Shown here one piece after another: positions 57,388 through 64,000 of a stretch of 64,000 nucleotides of DNA (its first letter is position 1; the number at the start of each line of letters is the position of its first letter). The notes under the pieces are model-generated. The model saw only the letters and a program-made list of their open reading frames with translations, was not told where the DNA came from and did no database searches. The stretch comes from Corynebacterium stationis (GTDB taxonomy: Bacteria > Actinomycetota > Actinomycetes > Mycobacteriales > Mycobacteriaceae), in the NCBI RefSeq assembly GCF_001941345.1, contig NZ_CP009251.1, positions 1,054,001 through 1,118,000 on the forward strand. The letters are read 5' to 3'. The translations under genes were made by a program, and so were the position numbers.

Positions 57388-59024
57388 TGTGGTACAGCCC
57401 TGATTTAGTGGCCTCGTTGTTGCCACTCTTTGCAGCCATTCCGCTGCTTGCAGCCGGTATCTTGATCGTCTTCCAGCGTGCAAAAATCATGCAAGAAGTA
57501 GTCATGTACACCGTGCTGATGGCAGGTCTTATCGGTTCGGGCCTTTTGATTGCTATTACTGCCGATGGCACCGCACTTGCACACCGCGTAGGAAATTGGG
57601 ATGCACTGGTAGCAATTCCTTTTGCCGTGGATATGTTCGCAGCGTTGATGCTGCTGACAGTGTCGATTCTGGCGGTTGTGTGTGCATGGTTTGCCACCGC
57701 CAGTGGATTTTCCAAAGAACCTTTCTTTGCGCCACTGACCTTGGTATTGATGTGTGGCGTTTACGGTGCCTTGCTCACCGCCGATATCTTCAACTTCTTC
57801 GTGTTTATCGAAGTCATGTTGCTTCCAAGCTACGGCCTGTATGCAACCACCATCTACCGTCGCGGCGGACGTCAGCAGCTCGCCGGCTTGCGCCTGTTTA
57901 TCGTTGCTAATCTTTTTGCCTCCAATATGCTGCTCGCTGGCGTCGCCTTGGTCTACGGCACTTACGGTGCGGTCAACCTCGCGCAGCTACAAGGAGCAGC
58001 GAAGGAAGAACCCGCCGTCGCGATCGCGATGTCCATCGTCATTTTGGCGATGTTGATTAAGGCATCGGTCGTTCCCGTTCATACTTGGTTGGCCCGAACT
58101 TATCCCTACACCAACCCTGCGGTAACCGCGCTCTTTTCGGGCCTGCACACTAAGGTGGGCGTCTACGCTATCTACCGCTGGTACGCGGTCGTCTTTGATG
58201 GGGATGCACGATGGCTGTGGATCTTGGTTCTGCTCTTTAGCCTCACCATGGTCATCGGCGTGCTGGGTGCAGTAGGAGAGAAGACCACCCGTGAGATTCT
58301 GGCTTTCCATATGGTCTCGCAGTTGGGGTACATCCTCATGGGGGTCGCCCTGTTTACCGAGCTTGGCATGACCGCGGGTATCTTCTACCTAATCCACCAC
58401 ATGATTGTGAAGGCCTCGCTGTTTATGTCGACCGGTGCTGTGGAGGTTGTCTATGGCACGGGCGAACTAGACAAGGTCACCAATATTTCCAAACGCGAGC
58501 CCATAATCGCGGTGGCGTTCTTTGCCGCGGCGCTATCCCTGGCTGGTATACCACCGTTTTCCGGCTTCGTCGCGAAGTTCACGTTGTTGATGGGAACCTG
58601 GGAAGCAGAGGAGATCTACGCGTTTGTCGCGATGTTGGCTGTCTCGCTTATTACTTTGCTATCCATGCTTAAGATTTGGAAGGGTATGTTCTGGGGCGAT
58701 AGGAAAAAGCCTGCGCCAATGCCCCGTACTGGACAAGACCCAGACGGACCAGCAGCTACCTTGGCCGGCGGTGTTGCTATTTACCCAGAGCTGCCAGAAG
58801 AGGGCTCTTCCGTTGCGGTTAAGGCAGCATCGGATGCGTACATCATCGAAGACACGAAAGATGCCCGCCCACGAATTAAGTTTTGGTTAGCTGCACCAGC
58901 AGTGATAACTGCGCTTTTGACGTTGGCTATTGGCGTCGGAGGAGAAGTTCTATTGAACTGGGCAGATACCGCTGCCAACGGTCTGTTGGATACCTCCGTA
59001 TATGTTGAGGCGGTGCTTGGATAA
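57387..59024 (+). CDS. mrpD: Mrp antiporter subunit D
   Basis: 545 aa, NuoM/N-like antiporter subunit with about 14 membrane segments. Conserved stretches: DIFNFFVFIEVMLLPSYGLYATT (helix with the key glutamate), KASVVPVHTWLARTYPYTNPAVTALFSGLHTKVGVYA and HMIVKASLFMSTGAVEV. A hydrophilic insert of about 50 residues (about 455-505) lies before the last helix. Overlaps both neighbours by one base. Confidence 0.95.
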   Translation: MWYSPDLVASLLPLFAAIPLLAAGILIVFQRAKIMQEVVMYTVLMAGLIGSGLLIAITADGTALAHRVGNWDALVAIPFAVDMFAALMLLTVSILAVVCAWFATASGFSKEPFFAPLTLVLMCGVYGALLTADIFNFFVFIEVMLLPSYGLYATTIYRRGGRQQLAGLRLFIVANLFASNMLLAGVALVYGTYGAVNLAQLQGAAKEEPAVAIAMSIVILAMLIKASVVPVHTWLARTYPYTNPAVTALFSGLHTKVGVYAIYRWYAVVFDGDARWLWILVLLFSLTMVIGVLGAVGEKTTREILAFHMVSQLGYILMGVALFTELGMTAGIFYLIHHMIVKASLFMSTGAVEVVYGTGELDKVTNISKREPIIAVAFFAAALSLAGIPPFSGFVAKFTLLMGTWEAEEIYAFVAMLAVSLITLLSMLKIWKGMFWGDRKKPAPMPRTGQDPDGPAATLAGGVAIYPELPEEGSSVAVKAASDAYIIEDTKDARPRIKFWLAAPAVITALLTLAIGVGGEVLLNWADTAANGLLDTSVYVEAVLG

Positions 59025-59407
59025 TGGACTATCTAACTTTCCCATTCCGATTTATCGGCTTTTGGCTGTGGTACATCAAAGAATTTACCGTTGCCAACTA
59101 CTCCGTGTTGAAAGATATTTTGTCACGCGGGCATGACTCAACTCCTGGTGTCGCTAAGTATCCGTGTGAGTCAGAGTCTGAAGCCCACTACACTCTGATT
59201 GCAGCTTTAATTACCGTTACCCCAGGTACATTGGTCGTCGGCGCCGCTGCAAATACCGATGAAGGCCAACGCGTGATGTATGTGCACGGAATGTACAACT
59301 CGGATCCCGACGAATTGCGGGGGGACTTGCGTGATATGGAAAAGCGCATGCTGCGCGGAGTGATGATCCATCCGCGCTTTTTCTCGGATCGAAAGAAAGA
59401 GGCCTAG
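59024..59407 (+). CDS. mrpE: Mrp antiporter subunit E
   Basis: 127 aa. Short hydrophobic N-terminal region then a soluble part with the MrpE-type stretch SESEAHYTLIAALITVTPGTLVVGA and a histidine-containing segment YVHGMYNSDPDELRGDL. Shorter than many MrpE (about 160 aa), but with the core kept. One-base overlap with mrpD. Confidence 0.9.
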   Translation: MDYLTFPFRFIGFWLWYIKEFTVANYSVLKDILSRGHDSTPGVAKYPCESESEAHYTLIAALITVTPGTLVVGAAANTDEGQRVMYVHGMYNSDPDELRGDLRDMEKRMLRGVMIHPRFFSDRKKEA

Positions 59408-59410
59408 ATC

Positions 59411-59665
59411 ATGGTTCTAAATATTGCAATCGTGGTGGTTGCGCTGACTGTCATTCCCTCTGCCTACCGTATGTTGATTGGTCCCACTCGCGCAGACCGT
59501 GTTTCCGCTGCCGATGCTCTGCTCTTCGTGCTAGTGGCCCTAATCGCATTGATTGGCATGAAGAAGGGCTCTGGTTTTACCTTCGACTTAGTCCTTGTCG
59601 CCTCGGTCATGGGCTTCTTAGGCGCGGTATCGCTCTCGCGTGCGCTGATGCGAGGTGAGCGCTAA
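59411..59665 (+). CDS. mrpF: Mrp antiporter subunit F
   Basis: 84 aa with three membrane helices; RMLIGPTRADRVSAADAL is the family signature carrying the conserved aspartates. Needed for assembly of the antiporter. Starts three bases after mrpE and overlaps mrpG by one base. Confidence 0.92.
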   Translation: MVLNIAIVVVALTVIPSAYRMLIGPTRADRVSAADALLFVLVALIALIGMKKGSGFTFDLVLVASVMGFLGAVSLSRALMRGER

Positions 59666-60054
59666 TGTCAGCCCTGTTGGTTATCTCAGATATCTTTCTG
59701 GTTCTCGGTGCCTTTAACTTTGCTGTCTGTGCAGCAGGCATGTTGAGCTTCCGTGATGTTTACGCACGTATTTCCGTGTTGTCGACAGCCTCTGGATTCG
59801 GTGTGACATTCTTGCTCATTGGTGCTTTCTTAAGGGAGCCAATCTGGTGGAATGTGCTCATAGGGCTGGCGGCTATTATCTTGTTATTGGGCACTTCTGC
59901 GATTGGTTCGATTTTGATTTCGCGTGCTGCATTGCTGCGCCGGGTAGAAATCGTAGACTGCCATTTCCAGGAAGCAGATCCTTATTTCAAGGACCCTGAA
60001 GGATTAGCGCGTGAGCTCTTTATGCGCGAAGATACGCAAGACAGATTGTCCTAA
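59665..60054 (+). CDS. mrpG: Mrp antiporter subunit G
   Basis: 129 aa, three membrane helices. LVLGAFNFAVCAAGMLSFRDVYARISVLSTASGFG is typical for MrpG. The acidic tail (FQEADPYFKDPEGL) is cytoplasmic. Last gene of the operon, followed by a terminator. Confidence 0.92.
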   Translation: MSALLVISDIFLVLGAFNFAVCAAGMLSFRDVYARISVLSTASGFGVTFLLIGAFLREPIWWNVLIGLAAIILLLGTSAIGSILISRAALLRRVEIVDCHFQEADPYFKDPEGLARELFMREDTQDRLS

Positions 60055-60082
60055 GTCGCTCAAACAACACGCTTTCTAACCC

Positions 60083-60111
60083 AGCTGGTGCCTTCGGGCG
60101 CCGGCTTTTTT
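60083..60111 (+). terminator. mrp operon terminator
   Basis: AGCTGGTGCC (60083-60092) and GGCGCCGGCT (60097-60106) pair with two G-T pairs around a stable TTCG loop, followed by a run of T. A textbook intrinsic terminator. Confidence 0.92.
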
Positions 60112-60139
60112 ATGTCGTATAGGTCACAAAATATTCTTT

Positions 60140-60159
60140 AATCTATAGGGCTATAGGTA
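60140..60159. promoter_or_regulatory. AmtR box 1 upstream of amt
   Basis: CTAT-N6-ATAG (60143-60156) followed by GTA matches the AmtR consensus. It lies 44-63 bases before the amt start. Confidence 0.82.
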
Positions 60160-60171
60160 TTCTGAAAAATG

Positions 60172-60191
60172 TACCTATCGAGCTATAGAAA
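60172..60191. promoter_or_regulatory. AmtR box 2 upstream of amt
   Basis: CTAT-N6-ATAG (60175-60188) followed by AAA matches the AmtR consensus. Its centre is 32 bases from that of box 1, about three helical turns, so two dimers would bind the same face. It ends 11 bases before the amt start. Confidence 0.85.
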
Positions 60192-60202
60192 GTGGGAAGA
60201 AC

Positions 60203-61579
60203 GTGGATAGCGTTATAGCAGCATCCGGCGATGCTTCGTGGATACTTATGTCGGCATCGTTGGTATTTTTGATGACTCCTGCGCTGGCATTGTTTTACGG
60301 CGGCATTTCTTCGCGGCGCAGCGTCATGAACATCATGATGATGAGCTTTGGAGCCTTAGGTGTTGTCTCAGTGGTTTATATCCTGTGGGGCTGGTCCATG
60401 TCTTATGGCACCCAGTCTTGGGGCGGGGTAGTAGCTAACCCTGTGGAGATGTTCGGCTTGAAGGATCAGATCATAGATTCATCTGGCGAGTTTGTAGAAG
60501 GGGCAAATGGCTACGCCAATGTCATCGACATCGGCTTTCAGCTCACGTTTGCAGTCATCTCCACTGCGCTGATTTCCGGTGCGCTGGCAGAGCGCGTGAA
60601 ATTTTCTACGTGGCTAGTATTTTCCGGCGCCTGGGCAACCCTGGTGTACTTCCCGCTTGCGCACATGGTCTGGGGCGGCGGGTTGCTCTCCCACACGCAA
60701 AATTCCCTGTCCGCGTGGCTTTTTGGCACCGAAGGCGGGGAAGCGATAGTAGCGCCGATTGATTTCGCAGGCGGTACGGTCGTGCATATTTCCGCTGGTA
60801 CTGCAGCACTCGTGCTTGCTTTGGTCGTCGGCAAGCGCGCGGGCTTTCCTAAGCACCTGTCGCGTCCTCATAACCTGCCGTTTACCATGTTGGGCGCAGC
60901 CCTGCTGTGGTTCGGGTGGTGCGGATTCAACGGCGGTTCCGCATTTGCTGCCGATGGACTTGCAGGGCTGGCATGGCTGAATACCGCTGCAGCGGCAGCA
61001 GCCGCCATGCTGGGCTGGATGCTCATTGAAACCCTGCGCGATAAAGCAGCCACATCTTTGGGCGCAGCTTCCGGTGTTGTGGCAGGTCTAGTTACCATCA
61101 CCCCAGCTGCGGGCGCTCTAACCCCGATGACCTCGCTCATCTTAGGGTTTATCGGCGGAATCTTAGGTTGTTTAGGTGTGGGGCTGAAATTCAAGTTCGG
61201 CTTTGATGACTCCCTCGATGTCGTCGGCGTTCACCTGGTTGCTGGCCTATGGGGAACCATTGGCGTGGCCTTGTTCGCACGTGAAGGCGGCATGCTTAGC
61301 GATGACTACGCATATGGCTTTAAACTGCTCATCATTCAAACACTGATTGCGGTTGTAGCGATGCTCTTTTCCGCAATTGTCACCTACGTTATCGCAGTCG
61401 TACTGGGCAAAACCCTTGGTTGGCGCATCGACAAGGAAGCAGAAGCTAACGGCATCGATCTTGACCAACACCGCGAAACGGCCTACGACGTTGTCGGAAC
61501 AAACAATTTTGCACACGCGGGCGGTAGTATGGATAAAAACGCACCTGTTATTCCATCCCGCACAGATATAAAGGAGTAA
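60203..61579 (+). CDS. amt: Ammonium transporter
   Basis: 458 aa, Amt/MEP family with eleven membrane segments. The paired pore histidines lie in YFPLAHMVWGGG and VVGVHLVAGLWG; the aromatic gate and the signature FAGGTVVHISAGTAALVLAL are present. GTG start with GGGAAGA upstream. Two AmtR boxes precede it, and glnK follows by six bases, so it heads an amt-glnK-glnD nitrogen operon like C. glutamicum amtB. PII would block the pore when nitrogen is plentiful. Confidence 0.95.
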   Translation: MDSVIAASGDASWILMSASLVFLMTPALALFYGGISSRRSVMNIMMMSFGALGVVSVVYILWGWSMSYGTQSWGGVVANPVEMFGLKDQIIDSSGEFVEGANGYANVIDIGFQLTFAVISTALISGALAERVKFSTWLVFSGAWATLVYFPLAHMVWGGGLLSHTQNSLSAWLFGTEGGEAIVAPIDFAGGTVVHISAGTAALVLALVVGKRAGFPKHLSRPHNLPFTMLGAALLWFGWCGFNGGSAFAADGLAGLAWLNTAAAAAAAMLGWMLIETLRDKAATSLGAASGVVAGLVTITPAAGALTPMTSLILGFIGGILGCLGVGLKFKFGFDDSLDVVGVHLVAGLWGTIGVALFAREGGMLSDDYAYGFKLLIIQTLIAVVAMLFSAIVTYVIAVVLGKTLGWRIDKEAEANGIDLDQHRETAYDVVGTNNFAHAGGSMDKNAPVIPSRTDIKE

Positions 61580-61924
<345 letters not shown>

Positions 61925-61925
61925 T

Positions 61926-64000
61926 GTGATTCTAGAACCACACAAAATTCGCGCCGAGGCTTATTCCTCAGCGCGTGCTTTGATCGATGACCTAGTTATC
62001 CCGCCGAATGCTGCTTTGACTGCCACTGGCTCTTTAGCGCGGCAGGAGATGACATCATATTCCGATCTGGACATGGTGCTCATTCATGCCCCCGGTCAAC
62101 AGCTGGAGGAAGAGGAAGTCGCTGCACTGTGGTATCCCATTTGGGATGCGAAGTATCACCTTGATTATGCGGTGCGCACCCCTGATGAGTGTGCCGCCGT
62201 TGCGGAAACCGACGTTGCCGCTGCGCTGAGCCAGCTAGATCTGACCTTTTTGGCCGGTGATAAGCAGCTTGTCGATGAATCCCGCGCGAAGCTCTACGCC
62301 ACCTGGCGGGTGTCTTTGCAAAAGAACTTCGATAGGTTCATTGATTCCTCGATTGATCGCTGGCGCAGGGCAGGGCCGATTGCCTCGATGACGCGCCCGG
62401 AGATCAAAAATGGGCGCGGAGGATTGCGCGACCTGCAGCTCTTGCGCGCGCTTGCCTTGGGAAATCTTTGCGATGTACCTGAGCTGGGCGCGGAACGTGA
62501 CCTGTTATTGGATGTGCGCGTCTTATTGCACGAGCATTCTCGTCGGCATCGCGACGTGTTGGAACCAGAATTCGCCGCCGAAATCGCAGAAGATTTAGGT
62601 TTTAAAGACCGTTATGAGCTTTCTGCTGCCTTGGCGAAGACATCAACGACGATTAGCAATGCAGTCGAACGTGGCCTTTCCACAGCCCGCGGCTTGGTCT
62701 CGCGGCGCAGTGTGCACCGCGTGCGCAAACCGCTCGATGTCGATGTGGTTGATGAAGGCGGCTATATAACCCTTGCTCGCAATGCGAATCTCAATGATCC
62801 AGGCTTGATTTTGCGCGTCGCTGCGGCGACTGCACGCACGGGTAACCCCGTAAAAAACGGCGTGTGGCAGCGTCTGCGGGACGTGCCGGACTTGCCTGCG
62901 CGGTGGCCACGAACCTCAGCTGATGACTTCTTTACGGTACTAACCAGCCCGCAGGTCATTATCGAGATGGATAAGTTTGGTCTGTGGGAGCGCTACGTGC
63001 CCGAATGGAACCGCATCCGCGGGGTCTTGCCGCGTGAGCGCAATCATTCCCACACTATTGACTTTCACTCGGTTGAAACGGTGGAGCGGTGCGCGCAGGT
63101 ACGCACGACAGTCGGTCGGCCAGATCTATTACTGCTGGGAGCGTTATTTCACGATATCGGCAAAGGCTATGGCCGCCCGCACGAGCAGGTCGGTGCAGAG
63201 ATGGTCACCCGCATGGCACAAAAGCTGGGATTGAATCTTCCGGATCGCATGCGTGTGCAAACTCTCGTCGCAGAGCACACGACTTTGTCGAAGCTGGCTG
63301 CGCGCATGGACCCAGAATCAGATGAAGCCCGCAACGCCGTCCTCGATGCGGTGCACTATGACCCCCTAACGCTTGCGCTGCTCACGGTCTTAACTGAGGC
63401 CGATTCGAAGGCAACGGGCCCGGGGGTATGGAATCATCGAAAAGCTGCTGCTGTGCATGAGCTTTCTCTACGCGGGTTAAGAATGTTGGATACTTTCGTT
63501 CCCGCACGCCCGCGCGTCTATGCCCCGGCCGATATCGGATTGCACACCAACTGGGAAGACAAACAGCTAACGATTTCCTGGCGTGGTTCTTATCAACGCG
63601 AGGTTGTACGTCCCCTGGCTGTGGTTGCCGCGCTGGGGTGGGTAGTAACCCAAGCGGCTATGGTGCGCGAGGAAGACGGCTCCTATGCGGCCGAATTTAC
63701 CGTTCGTGCCCTCCACGAAAGACTCGAGCGAGCCGCTGATGAGGCACGATTTGTACAGGCCTATAAATCTGGGGTCTATTCCACGCTGCCGGAGATTGAG
63801 AAGCATCCATCCACGGCCAACTGGCAAGTCGGTGGGGTATTTGAAGTCCGCACTGTGGATCAACGTGCGGTTTTAGGCCATGTGATTGGCAAATTGCCTA
63901 ATGTAAAATGGTTGACGATGACCTCTCCCGGAGCCACCATGGTGGTGCAAGCAGCGATGTCTGAAACTGTTTCTCGCGCCGCGGTGGTCAGGAATGTGAC
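61926..64000 (+). CDS. glnD: PII-modifying enzyme GlnD (nucleotidyltransferase), truncated by window end
   Basis: The frame from GTG 61926 is open to the last base (about 691 codons), so only the C-terminus is missing. The nucleotidyltransferase motif is TGSLARQEMTSYSDLDMVLI (glycine-serine, then two aspartates). Next comes EIKNGRGGLRDLQLLRAL, a GlnD hallmark, an HD domain with LLLGALFHDIGKGYGRPHE for demodification, and the start of the first ACT domain (VFEVRTVDQRAVLGHVI) near the window edge. It starts two bases after glnK. In corynebacteria it adenylylates rather than uridylylates GlnK. Confidence 0.94.
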   Translation, partial: MILEPHKIRAEAYSSARALIDDLVIPPNAALTATGSLARQEMTSYSDLDMVLIHAPGQQLEEEEVAALWYPIWDAKYHLDYAVRTPDECAAVAETDVAAALSQLDLTFLAGDKQLVDESRAKLYATWRVSLQKNFDRFIDSSIDRWRRAGPIASMTRPEIKNGRGGLRDLQLLRALALGNLCDVPELGAERDLLLDVRVLLHEHSRRHRDVLEPEFAAEIAEDLGFKDRYELSAALAKTSTTISNAVERGLSTARGLVSRRSVHRVRKPLDVDVVDEGGYITLARNANLNDPGLILRVAAATARTGNPVKNGVWQRLRDVPDLPARWPRTSADDFFTVLTSPQVIIEMDKFGLWERYVPEWNRIRGVLPRERNHSHTIDFHSVETVERCAQVRTTVGRPDLLLLGALFHDIGKGYGRPHEQVGAEMVTRMAQKLGLNLPDRMRVQTLVAEHTTLSKLAARMDPESDEARNAVLDAVHYDPLTLALLTVLTEADSKATGPGVWNHRKAAAVHELSLRGLRMLDTFVPARPRVYAPADIGLHTNWEDKQLTISWRGSYQREVVRPLAVVAALGWVVTQAAMVREEDGSYAAEFTVRALHERLERAADEARFVQAYKSGVYSTLPEIEKHPSTANWQVGGVFEVRTVDQRAVLGHVIGKLPNVKWLTMTSPGATMVVQAAMSETVSRAAVVRNV

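Noticed and set aside
61926..62100. Possible loss of the GlnD nucleotidyltransferase active site
   Set aside because: The GS motif followed by SDLD is complete; the variation between them is, as far as I recall, normal in actinobacteria.

Overview
This window is ordinary chromosomal DNA from an actinobacterium, almost certainly a Corynebacterium. The evidence is gene order: dnaE1, ilvA, a small alarmone synthetase, glgX, the his operon with an MFS gene and an inositol-phosphatase-like gene inside it, lgt-pyk-glgP, gdhA, the rnc-mutM/smc-ftsY block and amt-glnK-glnD follow the order I know from C. glutamicum. AmtR-type and McbR-type operators occur where corynebacterial regulation would put them. 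Moderate GC content and frequent GTG/TTG starts fit. I see no rRNA, tRNA, CRISPR array, insertion sequence or prophage.

Layout. 1-3.0 kb: end of lspA, rluD, two small membrane-protein genes, rarD. 3.2-8.1 kb: dnaE and a MetE-like methyltransferase with a McbR box. 8.2-10.6 kb: two secreted-protein genes. 10.8-14.6 kb: ilvA, a YigZ-family gene, a small membrane protein, an S4 RNA-binding protein and an HNH nuclease of the multicopy 13E12/DUF222 type. 15-21 kb (minus strand): alarmone synthetase, a hypothetical, an exonuclease-BRCT protein, glgX and a TetR regulator. 21.3-31.3 kb (plus strand): a lipoprotein, a membrane protein, hisD-hisC-hisB-small membrane ORF-MFS-hisH-hisA-impA-hisF-hisI and a Trp-associated membrane protein. 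31.4-34.8 kb: a degenerate trpC paralogue, lgt and pyk. 34.8-41.3 kb: prpF, glycogen phosphorylase, an M20 amidohydrolase, a conserved hypothetical, glycerate kinase. 41.5-48.7 kb: gdhA, a coiled-coil protein, DUF177, rnc, mutM, an amino-acid:cation symporter, acylphosphatase. 48.8-53.9 kb: smc and ftsY. 54.1-60.1 kb: a complete Mrp sodium/proton antiporter operon (A/B fusion, C, D, E, F, G). 60.2-64 kb: amt, glnK and glnD (cut off by the window end).

How the genes work together. Nitrogen control is the clearest theme: amt-glnK-glnD carry two AmtR boxes and gdhA carries one, so ammonium uptake, PII signalling and glutamate formation look like one regulon. Histidine synthesis is nearly complete here, except for hisG and hisE. 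Glycogen turnover is represented by glgX and glgP. The most informative oddities are a trpC-like relic at the ancestral actinobacterial trp site, an Mrp operon lodged between ftsY and amt, a likely operator cluster for the TetR regulator, and a 533-base non-coding stretch with a possible folded leader before the symporter gene. I found no clearly new multi-gene system.
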